Positions 50,323-58,499 of a DNA stretch of 64,000 nucleotides are shown here, piece after piece. Made by a program: the position numbers and the translations under genes. The stretch is from assembly GCA_044225555.1 (NCBI GenBank), contig JBGAIM010000006.1:62001-126000 (forward strand), given 5' to 3'. Below the pieces are notes generated by a model, which worked only from the letters and a program-made list of their open reading frames with translations, did no database searches and was not told where the DNA came from. The stretch's first letter is position 1, and every line of letters starts with the position of its first letter. Source of the DNA: JADLHS01 sp044225555. Lineage in GTDB: Bacteria; Verrucomicrobiota; Verrucomicrobiia; Limisphaerales; JADLHS01.

Positions 50323-51822
50323 ATGTTAGCCTGGACCGTTTACATTTCATTTCTTGGCGTGCTGGTGCTGATGCTCCTGCCGAAGGGCAACGCGTCGGCG
50401 GCGCGCAAGGTCGCCATGCTGTCGGCGGTGGCGGGCTTGCTCGTGGCGGTGGCGGGTTTCGTCCAGTTCAAGGCCGGCGAAATTCTCACGGTTGCCAAAT
50501 GCCCGTGGGTGCCGTCGCTCGGGATTGAATATCATCTCGCGGCGGATGGGGTCAGTTTGACGCTCGTGTTGCTCACCGGACTGGCGGCGGTGGGTGGAAT
50601 TCTTTTCTCGTGGAACATCGAGCATCGCGCGAAGGAGTTTTTCGCGTTCTACCTCGCGCTCATCGGTGGTGTGTATGGTGTGTTCCTGAGCTTCGATCTG
50701 TTCCTGCTGTTCGTGTTCTACGAAATCGCCATTGTGCCGAAGTATTTCATCATTGCGATCTGGGGTTCGACGCGGAAGGAATACGGCGCGATGAAGCTGG
50801 CGCTCTATTCGTTCGTCGGCAGCGCGATGGTATTGGTCGGCTTGATCGCGGCGTTCGTGGTGTCGGGTGCGCACACGTTCAACGTGCTGGAACTCGCGAA
50901 GTATCCGTTCCCGCACGACTTCCAGATGTGGGCGTTCCCGCTGGTGTTTGTGGGTTTTGCAATACTTGCGGGCATGTGGCCGTTTCACACGTGGGCACCG
51001 ACCGGTCACGTGGCCGCGCCGACGGCCGCCTCGATGTTGCTCGCCGGCGTGGTGATGAAGTTGGGCGCGTATGGTTGTTTGCGCGTGGCGATGACTTTGT
51101 TTCCGGAAGGATTGGACGCGTGGAAGACGTGGGTTGCCGTGCTGGCAGTGATCGGGATTGTTTACGGCGCGATGGTGGCGCTGGTGCAGAAGGACTTTAA
51201 GTTCGTTATCGGCTATTCAAGTGTGAGCCACATGGGCTTTGTAATTCTCGGTCTCGTCACGTTGAACACCATCGGCTTGAGCGGTGCGGTGTTGCAGATG
51301 TTCTCGCACGGCATCATCGCGGGGCTGCTATTTGCCGTCGTGGGCCGGATGGTTTATGAGCGGACCCACACCCGAATGTTGGCGGACTTGGAGGGGATGA
51401 GTCTGGTGAAGGCAATGCCATTTGCCGCAGTGACGTTTGTGCTGGCCGGTGCGGCCTCGATGGGGTTGCCGGGCTTCAGCGGCTTTGTGGCGGAGTTGCA
51501 GGTGCTCATCGGTGCGTGGAAGACGTTCCCTACATTGGCGGTGATTACTGGTGTGGGCATTGTCATTGGAGTTGCCTACACGCTGCGGGCGATGCAGAAG
51601 GCGTTTTTTGGGGAGGCTGCTGATAGGACGGATGGGCCGCATGCGACGGATATTGAACATAGCGAATTTGAACCAATTTCCGTTTCCGAGCGTATTGGCG
51701 CGGTGATGTTGATCGGGGTGGCATTAGTGGTCGGGCTTTATCCACGGCTCTTGCTGGATGTGATTGTGCCTAGTTTCAATTCACCGCTGTTTGACTGGCT
51801 GAAGAAGGGAGGCGTGCAGTGA
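50323..51822 (+). CDS. nuoM: NADH-quinone oxidoreductase subunit M (second copy)
   Basis: 499 aa antiporter-like subunit beginning one base after the first nuoM stop. LFVFYEIAIVPKYFIIAIWG retains the TM5 Glu, AGVVMKLGAYGCLR the TM8 Lys, and LPGFSGFVAELQVL the C-terminal Glu. The TM7 lysine of the first copy (FAVKVPLMPFHTW) is absent: this one reads FAILAGMWPFHTWAP. Its place between NuoM and NuoN gives a four-antiporter membrane arm. Overlaps nuoN by GTGA. Confidence 0.94.
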   Translation: MLAWTVYISFLGVLVLMLLPKGNASAARKVAMLSAVAGLLVAVAGFVQFKAGEILTVAKCPWVPSLGIEYHLAADGVSLTLVLLTGLAAVGGILFSWNIEHRAKEFFAFYLALIGGVYGVFLSFDLFLLFVFYEIAIVPKYFIIAIWGSTRKEYGAMKLALYSFVGSAMVLVGLIAAFVVSGAHTFNVLELAKYPFPHDFQMWAFPLVFVGFAILAGMWPFHTWAPTGHVAAPTAASMLLAGVVMKLGAYGCLRVAMTLFPEGLDAWKTWVAVLAVIGIVYGAMVALVQKDFKFVIGYSSVSHMGFVILGLVTLNTIGLSGAVLQMFSHGIIAGLLFAVVGRMVYERTHTRMLADLEGMSLVKAMPFAAVTFVLAGAASMGLPGFSGFVAELQVLIGAWKTFPTLAVITGVGIVIGVAYTLRAMQKAFFGEAADRTDGPHATDIEHSEFEPISVSERIGAVMLIGVALVVGLYPRLLLDVIVPSFNSPLFDWLKKGGVQ

Positions 51823-53312
51823 ATTCGAGCTATCTCGACTTACTCCAGCTCGCGATGCCGGAAACCATCGTCGTGCTCATTGCACTGGTGGTGCTGGTGA
51901 TTGATCTGACCTCGATGCGCGGCCTGGAAACGCGGTTGCGCTTGGGCATTGGTGCGCTGATTTCGGGTGTGGGCTGCGTGGCGGCCATTGCCTGGATGCT
52001 GGTGGTGCCGATGCAGGGCGAGGTGGGCGGGGGAATGATGGTGGTAAATTCGCTCACGCAATTGGTGAAGGGTGGCCTGCTGACGCTGACAGTATTCACC
52101 ATCATGCTGTCGGTGAACTGCGATTTTACGAAGCACGTCGGTGAATTCCTTGCGCTGATCCTGCTGGCGACGGTGGGGATGATGTTCCTGGTCAGCGCCC
52201 GGGATGTGTTGATGATCTTTGTCTCGCTGGAGATGACAAGCCTTTCACTTTACATCCTGACGGCGTTCAACAAGCGAAACATCAAGTCGGCGGAGGCGGC
52301 GTTGAAGTATTTCCTGTTTGGTGGGATGGCGGCCGCCTTTGTGTTGTTCGGGCTGAGTCTGATTTACGGATTGTCCGGTTCGACGAACCTCAGCGGGATC
52401 GCCGCAGCGTTGAAGGGCAGGGGACTGGACCCGCTGCTGGTCGTCGCAATCGTTATGACAGTGATTGGTTTCGGTTTCAAGGTGGCGGCGGTGCCGTTTC
52501 ATCTCTGGGCGCCGGATGCTTATGAAGGCGCGCCGACGCCGAGCGCGGCGTTTATCGCGTCCGGCTCCAAAGTGGCGAGCTTCTTCATTTTTGCGCAGGT
52601 GATGATGATTGGCTTTGCAGGAACTGAGGGCAGCGCGGGTTGGCGGGCTTTTGTTTCGGGCTGGATGCCGGCGGTGGCAGTGATAGCGGCCTTGAGCATG
52701 GTGCTGGGAAATCTGGCGGCGCTGGCGCAGAGCAACGTGAAGCGGCTGATCGCCTACTCGGCTATTGCCCACGCCGGTTATGCGTTACTGGGAGTCCTGG
52801 CGAACAGTGAACGGGGAGTGGCGAGTTTGATTTACTATGTCCTCACCTACGGGTTGACGACAGTGGGCGCGTTCGGGGTGGTGTCGGTCGTCGAAAATCT
52901 GACCGGTGATGCGAAGCTGACGGATTTTGCGGGGCTGAGCAAGCGGTCGCCCGTGGTGGCGCTGTGCATGATGGTGTTCATGCTGTCGCTGGCGGGGATT
53001 CCGCCGCTAGCCGGTTTCTTTGGCAAGTTTTACGTATTCTATGCGGCGTTGCAGGCAGGGACACCGGCGCTGGGGTTGCTGTGGCTAGTTGCGCTGGCCG
53101 TGGCGATGAGCGCGGTGTCTTTCTACTACTACCTCAAGGTGCTCAAGCAAATCTACGTGGTGAAGGGGACCGATACGACTAACGGAAGGAGCGTCTCCGT
53201 GTTGAGTCAAATCGTGCTCGGCGTGATTGCGGTCCTGGTCCTCGGGTTGGGATGCTTTCCGAATTTGCTCGTGGGTGCTTTGCAACGCTGCCTAACGGCT
53301 GCGGGACATTGA
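51819..53312 (+). CDS. nuoN: NADH-quinone oxidoreductase subunit N
   Basis: 497 aa, last gene of the run. Antiporter-like: FVSLEMTSLSLYILTAFNKR (Glu), GFGFKVAAVPFHLWAPDAYEGAPTP (Lys), NLAALAQSNVKRLIAYSAIAHAGYALLG, LAGIPPLAGFFGKFYVF. Starts with GTG overlapping the second nuoM stop. It converges on the PEP-CTERM gene with a 20-base gap; no clear terminator was seen. Confidence 0.96.
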   Translation: MNSSYLDLLQLAMPETIVVLIALVVLVIDLTSMRGLETRLRLGIGALISGVGCVAAIAWMLVVPMQGEVGGGMMVVNSLTQLVKGGLLTLTVFTIMLSVNCDFTKHVGEFLALILLATVGMMFLVSARDVLMIFVSLEMTSLSLYILTAFNKRNIKSAEAALKYFLFGGMAAAFVLFGLSLIYGLSGSTNLSGIAAALKGRGLDPLLVVAIVMTVIGFGFKVAAVPFHLWAPDAYEGAPTPSAAFIASGSKVASFFIFAQVMMIGFAGTEGSAGWRAFVSGWMPAVAVIAALSMVLGNLAALAQSNVKRLIAYSAIAHAGYALLGVLANSERGVASLIYYVLTYGLTTVGAFGVVSVVENLTGDAKLTDFAGLSKRSPVVALCMMVFMLSLAGIPPLAGFFGKFYVFYAALQAGTPALGLLWLVALAVAMSAVSFYYYLKVLKQIYVVKGTDTTNGRSVSVLSQIVLGVIAVLVLGLGCFPNLLVGALQRCLTAAGH

Positions 53313-53332
53313 TTCGGTGAAGGCGGTCGGTC

Positions 53333-54094
53333 TTATTTCCTCAACCTGCGGCGTTGATAGATTCCCAAGGCCAGCCCCAGCGCGAGGAGAGTAGCGGTGG
53401 CCGGCTCAGGAACGCTGCCCCGGGTGCTGCCGGAAAACGCCACGTTGTCCACGCTGAAGGTGCCAGTGCCGGCTTCGGCGTTCCACCCGTAGAAGCGAAA
53501 CGTGACAGGAGTGGTAAGACTGGAGTGTGGCAATCCCAGAGTAACCAGACTGCCATTTTGCGCCGTTGATACCGAGTCCAGCAGCACACGGAATTCATTC
53601 CCTGGTCCCACGCCCAGGTTTGCGTTTGCGGGGTTTATGCTCGCGGCCAGATTGGCGCCGAAGCCGTCCACACTGGAACGAACAGCGTAGCTGCGAATGC
53701 CCGTGCCGGAGCGTTGGACGGTGAAAGCAATGGTATCGAGTTGGAGTTCGATCGAGCTAAGTGGGGTGATGGAAACTTCAAAATACGCTGCCACGTTGAG
53801 ACTGCCTGTGAATTGGGAGAAATCGTCACTGCTCGCCACACCGCCGAGCGGCTGAGACGTGAAGGAAAACCGACTGCTGGCGTTGGGATTGGCGGAAGCC
53901 CCGGTCGAAGTGAACGAGCCAAGCGTCAAGCCCGCGACGATGGGCGGTGGCGTTGGATCGGTGGTGCCTGAACCAGTGGTCACTTGCGCGAAGTCGTATG
54001 TTGCAGTAAAGGCAGACTGCGCCAAGGTCTGCGCGGCGGTCAAAACTGTCAGCGCAATTCCCAGAGTTAGCAAAACGGTTTTCCGAGTTTTCAT
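53333..54094 (-). CDS. PEP-CTERM sorting domain protein
   Basis: 253 aa from the ATG at 54094 (GGAGAA upstream). Signal peptide (VLLTLGIALTVLTAAQTLAQ), a beta-rich middle with DNVAFSGS, and a C-terminal PEP-CTERM tripartite anchor: VPEPATATLLALGLALGIYQ followed by basic RRRLRK. Such proteins are processed by an exosortase, not found in this window, and displayed at the surface or in the matrix. The open frame extending to 54466 upstream is not believed. Exact function unknown. Confidence 0.88.
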   Translation of the reverse strand: MKTRKTVLLTLGIALTVLTAAQTLAQSAFTATYDFAQVTTGSGTTDPTPPPIVAGLTLGSFTSTGASANPNASSRFSFTSQPLGGVASSDDFSQFTGSLNVAAYFEVSITPLSSIELQLDTIAFTVQRSGTGIRSYAVRSSVDGFGANLAASINPANANLGVGPGNEFRVLLDSVSTAQNGSLVTLGLPHSSLTTPVTFRFYGWNAEAGTGTFSVDNVAFSGSTRGSVPEPATATLLALGLALGIYQRRRLRK

Positions 54095-54257
54095 TTGGTT
54101 TCTCCGAAGTTTGATTCTCAACCGGTGACCTGCTTGTACAGCGAAAGGGAGAAGCTCGTCAACATTTCTCCCAAGGACAAAACTGTCGAACTCAAGGTCG
54201 CTGTCCTCATGGCTGCGTTGTTGCGCAAGGTGGGCGGCTTGGTTAAGACTCGCGGCG

Positions 54258-55250
54258 ATGCATATTGAACGACTCCCTCGTTTTCCGCTCGCACAATTAC
54301 CGACACCGCTGGAGGCAATGCCGGCGCTGTCGCGTGAGCTGGGCGGGCCGACGTTGCTAATCAAACGGGATGACCAGACTGGCCTGGCGTTGGGCGGAAA
54401 CAAGTCGCGCAAGCTGGAGTTTCTCGTCGGCGACGCGCTGGCGAAAGGATGCGATACACTTGTCACGATGGGTGCGGCGCAGTCGAATCATTGCCGGCAA
54501 ACGGCGGCGGCCGCGGCCAAAGCGGGACTTCAGTGCGAGTTGATCCTGAACGGCACGAAGCCTGAAATTCGTAACGGTAATTTATTGCTCAATGAACTGT
54601 TCGGAGCGAATGAACACTGGATTGAGCGATCACAGCGCGCGGCAAAGCTGCGCGAGCTGGCCGATCAGCTTCGCGTGCGAGGCCGCAAGCCTTACCTCAT
54701 TCCTGTTGGTGGTTCGAATGGCGTGGGCGCGACGGGTTACGTGGTGGCGATGTTGGAACTGATGGCGCAATTGAGTGCGAGCAAGCAACCGGTGGATCAC
54801 ATCGTTTTTGGCTCCAGCTCGGGCGGGACGCAGGCGGGAATGGTCGTGGGGGCGCGCGTGGCGGGTTTCACCGGGCGGTTGCACGGGCTCTCAATTGACA
54901 AGGATGATCCGGAGCATGAGGAATACGAAATCGAAGTCGCACAGATTGCGAATGCGTGCGCCGGCTACATTGGCTCAGATGTACGGTTGAGCAAAGACGA
55001 CGTGAAGGTGGTTTACGGCTACATGGGTCAAAGCTATGCCGTCGTTGGTGACCTGGAACGTGAAGCCATCCGGCTGATGGCCCGTTGCGAGGGAATATTG
55101 CTGGACCCAGTCTATGCAGGCCGGGCGTTTGGCGCCTTGGTGGATTTGATCCGCAAGAAAGTTTTCAAACCGGAGGAGACGGTTTTGTTTTGGCACACGG
55201 GCGGCGCACCCGCCCTGTTTGCCTATGCCAAGGAACTTGCTCAAACCTGA
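54258..55250 (+). CDS. D-cysteine desulfhydrase/ACC deaminase family PLP enzyme
   Basis: 330 aa fold type II PLP enzyme. PLP Lys in LALGGNKSRKLEFLVGDAL near residue 52; AAQSNHCRQTAAAAAKAGL, VGGSNGVGATGYV, FGSSSGGTQAGMVVGARV, LLDPVYAGRAFGALVDLIRK, VLFWHTGGAPALFAY. The motif set matches D-cysteine desulfhydrase and 1-aminocyclopropane-1-carboxylate deaminase. Distinguishing them needs active-site comparison. It is unrelated to its neighbours on present evidence. Confidence 0.85.
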   Translation: MHIERLPRFPLAQLPTPLEAMPALSRELGGPTLLIKRDDQTGLALGGNKSRKLEFLVGDALAKGCDTLVTMGAAQSNHCRQTAAAAAKAGLQCELILNGTKPEIRNGNLLLNELFGANEHWIERSQRAAKLRELADQLRVRGRKPYLIPVGGSNGVGATGYVVAMLELMAQLSASKQPVDHIVFGSSSGGTQAGMVVGARVAGFTGRLHGLSIDKDDPEHEEYEIEVAQIANACAGYIGSDVRLSKDDVKVVYGYMGQSYAVVGDLEREAIRLMARCEGILLDPVYAGRAFGALVDLIRKKVFKPEETVLFWHTGGAPALFAYAKELAQT

Positions 55251-55322
55251 TCCGAATTTGGACCGGGGAATTCGAATACGGATCAGTTGTGCGACCGGCG
55301 ATGGTCGGAGCCATGACACTTT

Positions 55323-55360
55323 TCTGGACGAATCCAGTTTTTGAATGACATTCGTCCAGA
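55323..55360. repeat. Perfect 11-bp inverted repeat in the gap before the envelope redox cluster
   Basis: TCTGGACGAAT (55323-55333) and ATTCGTCCAGA (55350-55360), 16-base loop. It lies in a 254-base gap, about 70 bases after the desulfhydrase stop and 145 before the DUF3570 gene. A T-run some 12 bases further on (AAAAGTTTTTTT) makes a terminator possible; an operator is the alternative. Confidence 0.5.
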
Positions 55361-55504
55361 ATTTGCGCTAAAAGTTTTTTTAAGTTGCGCGACTTCACGG
55401 AGTGACGCTGGAAAATCGTGCGTTCTCATCTCAAATGTGTTTTGGCACTGGCGTTGCTAGGACGAACCCGCCTGGTCATCAAGGAGAGGTTGATCCAGCC
55501 ATGA

Positions 55505-56734
55505 ATGCAACAACACGTCGTGAATTGCCCGTGTACCGTCGCGGACAAGCGCTCGGCTGCGCGCAGAGCATCCTCCGCCCTTATCCTCGCGTTGTTACTG
55601 CAAGTCCTGCAGATCCAGCGGACCCGCGCCGAGGACCAGGTGGCTTACCGGTACGAGTTCTACAAAGAGAACGATGACCGGATTCAGGTGCAGACCAGCG
55701 CCGCCTTGTTCGATGTGGCGCTCAAGGAAGGTTTGGTTGCGATCAAGGGCGAGTACGTGCATGACGCACTCTCCGGTGCCACACCTAGCGGGGCGGCGCC
55801 ACCCAACCAGTACAACTACGATTTCGGATTTCCAGTTCCCATCCTCGGAGACACCAACAGCGCATCGGTGCCCTTACAGCACATGCAGGACGTGCGCAAC
55901 TCGATTGCGTTGGAGTTGCCGGTGACGCTGGGGATACATGGCATAACACCCTCTGCGGCGTACAGTCAGGAGAGCGATTACATATCCACCGGCGGGGCGC
56001 TAAATTACGCATTGCTGTTAAACGAGAAGAACACCACGTTAAACGCAGGGTTGGCGGGCACCTGGGATCGCGCCTTGGACACGCTTGGCCAATGGCACGA
56101 CAAAACCAGTTTCGACGTGCTGGTTGGCTTAAATCAGTTGCTCGGACCGAAGACGGTTTTGGGGGCCACCTTCACCTATGGCCAGGCCAATGGCTATTTG
56201 AACGACCCTTACCGGTTCATTGTTGGCGCTGACGATCCGCAGCTCGATGCGGACAATCCGGCTGGCACCCCCGAGCAACGTCCGGGCTTCAAGCAAAAGG
56301 AGGTCGTGCGGGTTTCGCTCACCCAGTTCATCACGCCGGCGAACGCCAGTGTGGAAGCGGCCTACCGATTCTACAACGACAGCTTTGGCATCACCGCGCA
56401 GATGGCCGAAGTGACCTGGTATCAGAAGATCGGGAAACACGTCGTGCTGTCGCCGAGTTTTCGGTACTACTACCAAACCCAGGCGTACTTCTACTACGAA
56501 ATCCTGCCGGGCAGCATCAATGCGCCACCCTTTCAGTACTACTCACCGGATTACCGGCTGTCGCAATTCCAATCCTTTACCGTCGGACTCAATCTGATGG
56601 TGAAGGCCACCAAGTGGCTGACGATTGATGCGAGCTACAAGTATTACACGATGCAAGGTCTCGACGGCGTGACGTCGCAAACCGCCTACCCGGACGCGAA
56701 CGTCTTTACCATCGGCGGGCGAATCAACTTCTAA
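55505..56734 (+). CDS. DUF3570 outer-membrane beta-barrel protein
   Basis: 409 aa. Signal peptide ending near residue 42 (ALILALLLQVLQIQRTRAED). Amphipathic strands with Tyr-rich edges and a closing NVFTIGGRINF, i.e. a C-terminal Phe as in outer-membrane proteins. The DUF3570 family is defined by this layout and usually has a DUF4266 lipoprotein nearby, as here. AAGGAGAGG lies about 15 bases upstream; a Met at 55501 is in another frame and leads nowhere. First gene of the DUF3570-ApbE-TlpA-DUF4266-DsbD set. Transport or redox-partner role is inferred. Confidence 0.85.
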   Translation: MQQHVVNCPCTVADKRSAARRASSALILALLLQVLQIQRTRAEDQVAYRYEFYKENDDRIQVQTSAALFDVALKEGLVAIKGEYVHDALSGATPSGAAPPNQYNYDFGFPVPILGDTNSASVPLQHMQDVRNSIALELPVTLGIHGITPSAAYSQESDYISTGGALNYALLLNEKNTTLNAGLAGTWDRALDTLGQWHDKTSFDVLVGLNQLLGPKTVLGATFTYGQANGYLNDPYRFIVGADDPQLDADNPAGTPEQRPGFKQKEVVRVSLTQFITPANASVEAAYRFYNDSFGITAQMAEVTWYQKIGKHVVLSPSFRYYYQTQAYFYYEILPGSINAPPFQYYSPDYRLSQFQSFTVGLNLMVKATKWLTIDASYKYYTMQGLDGVTSQTAYPDANVFTIGGRINF

Positions 56735-56745
56735 CGCTCTCGTTC

Positions 56746-57744
56746 ATGCCAACAGTCATTGCCAATTCATTTCCGGTCGTGCATCAGCGCATTCTGCGTT
56801 CGGCCACCCACAGTGTGGGGCCAGGCGGGACCAAGCTCGCGTTTCATGCGATGGGGACGATTTGTCGTGTGCAATTCCAAGCCTCGAATCCAGCAAATGC
56901 CAGTGCCTATCAGGCGGAGGTCCTGGAGTGGGTTGCTCAGTTCGAAGCGAAGTATTCGCGCTTTCTTTCCGACAGCTTGATCAGTCACATCAGCGCCTCC
57001 GCCGGCAGCCGGTGGGTCGAGATTGACCCCGAGACCGAAATGCTGCTCAAGCTTTGCGGCGAGATGTTCTTCCTCACGCGCGGCGCGTTCGATCCCACGG
57101 CGCTCCCGCTCATCAAGCTTTGGAACTGGAAGGCCAACCCGCCGGTGATTCCAACCGAAGCACAATTGCGCGAGACCCGCGAGCTGTGCGGTTGGAGTAA
57201 GATTCAACGCCGGCCCGGAGCGATATTTCTGCCGCGCAACGGAATGAGCCTTGATCTCGGCGGCATTGGCAAGGAGTACGCGGTGGATCGCGTCACGCAA
57301 ATGGCGGCGCGGCATGGCATCGCAAACGTGCTGGTGGATTTCGGGCAGGATCTTTGCATGCGCGGTGCGCCGGCCGGCAAGCCGGCCTGGCACATTGGCC
57401 TGGAAGATCCCGCGAGTCCGGGCAAATGCTGGGCGGGTGTGGCCATCAAGGACAAAGCGGTGGCGACCTCCGGAGATTATCTTCGTCACTTCACCATCAA
57501 TGGTCGTCGCTACGGTCACATCATTGACCCGCGCTCCGGGTATCCGGTTGATAATGGCTGCCGCGCGGTGTCGGTGATTGCGCCGAGCTGCACGGTTGCG
57601 GGGATTCTCTCAACCACCGCCTTCATTTTAGGCCCGACAGAGGGCTTGAACCTCATCAGCAGTCAAATGGGTGCTGATGGGTGCATCACCACGGACAAGT
57701 CACGTTACGAAACCAGGAGATTCCATGAATATGTCACTCATTAA
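56746..57744 (+). CDS. apbE: ApbE-like FAD:protein FMN transferase
   Basis: 332 aa. Motifs FHAMGTICRVQF, YSRFLSDSLISHIS, GAFDPTALPLIKLWNW, SLDLGGIGKEYAVDRV, and VATSGDYLRHFTINGRRYGH followed by IIDPRSGYPV match ApbE/RnfF, which hydrolyses FAD and attaches FMN to a Thr or Ser of an extracytoplasmic acceptor protein. No typical signal peptide is visible at the start. The acceptor is not evident in this window: neither DUF3570 nor DUF4266 shows a clear flavinylation motif. Gene ends overlap the TlpA gene by 20 bases. Confidence 0.9.
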   Translation: MPTVIANSFPVVHQRILRSATHSVGPGGTKLAFHAMGTICRVQFQASNPANASAYQAEVLEWVAQFEAKYSRFLSDSLISHISASAGSRWVEIDPETEMLLKLCGEMFFLTRGAFDPTALPLIKLWNWKANPPVIPTEAQLRETRELCGWSKIQRRPGAIFLPRNGMSLDLGGIGKEYAVDRVTQMAARHGIANVLVDFGQDLCMRGAPAGKPAWHIGLEDPASPGKCWAGVAIKDKAVATSGDYLRHFTINGRRYGHIIDPRSGYPVDNGCRAVSVIAPSCTVAGILSTTAFILGPTEGLNLISSQMGADGCITTDKSRYETRRFHEYVTH

Positions 57745-58255
57745 GAAATCAATGTTCGTCGGCGCCCTCGCGCTGACTATGTTTGCAAGTTCAACCTTTG
57801 CCGGTGGAAAGGTCCTCAAAGTCGGTGACGCGTTGCCCGACCTGACGACATTTGGCCTCGAAGGAAAACTTCCGGACGACCTGAAAGGCAAGGTCATCTT
57901 GCTCGACTTCTGGGCATCGTGGTGCGGTCCGTGCAAGGAATCTTTTCCGGTGATGGAGGAATTGCACAAGAAGTACGGGACGAAAGGATTGGTCATTCTG
58001 GCGGTGAATGTTGACGAACAGGCCGGCGCGATGAAGGACTTCCTCAAGGACCATCCGGCCACCTTTACCATCCTGCATGATGCCACGAAGAAGCTGGTCG
58101 GCACGGTCAACATCGCTTCGATGCCTACTTCGTTGATCATTGGAGCGGATGGCAAGATCGCCTCAATCCACAAGGGTTTTCACGGCAAGGATACCGCCAA
58201 GCAATACGTGGCGGAAATCGAAAAGCTCCTGGCCGATAACGTTGCCAGCAAGTGA
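57725..58255 (+). CDS. TlpA/ResA-like secreted thioredoxin
   Basis: 176 aa from the ATG at 57725, with AGGAG correctly spaced. Signal peptide (MFVGALALTMFASSTFAGG). Thioredoxin fold with FWASWCGPCKESFPVMEEL (active-site CGPC) and the cis-Pro loop IASMPTSLI. Envelope thiol reductase likely kept reduced by DsbD, encoded two genes on. Its start lies inside the apbE gene, so the two are translated together. Confidence 0.92.
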   Translation: MNMSLIKKSMFVGALALTMFASSTFAGGKVLKVGDALPDLTTFGLEGKLPDDLKGKVILLDFWASWCGPCKESFPVMEELHKKYGTKGLVILAVNVDEQAGAMKDFLKDHPATFTILHDATKKLVGTVNIASMPTSLIIGADGKIASIHKGFHGKDTAKQYVAEIEKLLADNVASK

Positions 58256-58257
58256 TC

Positions 58258-58476
58258 ATGAAAAAGCGAATCCTGCTCATTGCCGCGCTGGGAGTGCTGG
58301 CGCTGGGGAGTGGTTGTGCCCATGTGAAGCCGTGGGAACGGAGTACGCTCGCCGATTACACGATGCGCGGCGACCGTGACCCGCTTGGCGTGGCGATGGA
58401 TGAACACATTTATTTCTCGCGGGAAGCGGGCGGTGGCGGTCGTGGTGTTGGTGGTGGTGGCTGTGGTTGTAACTAG
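58258..58476 (+). CDS. DUF4266 small lipoprotein
   Basis: 72 aa. Lipoprotein signal with LGVLALGSGCAHVKPWER (Cys near residue 21), a short core (STLADYTMRGDRDPLGVAMDEHIYFSREA) and a glycine-rich tail ending GGGGCGCN, containing two Cys. The family occurs with DUF3570 proteins. Starts two bases after the TlpA stop. The C-terminal CGC motif could bind metal, form a disulfide or be a thiol substrate of the neighbouring TlpA/DsbD proteins; no function is established. Confidence 0.82.
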   Translation: MKKRILLIAALGVLALGSGCAHVKPWERSTLADYTMRGDRDPLGVAMDEHIYFSREAGGGGRGVGGGGCGCN

Positions 58477-58499
58477 GGAGAGCTAGTCAGTTTTGTTGT

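Noticed and set aside
54095..54466. Upstream extension of the PEP-CTERM protein frame
   Set aside because: It would bury the signal peptide and overlap the divergent PLP enzyme gene; GGAGAA precedes the internal ATG at 54094.
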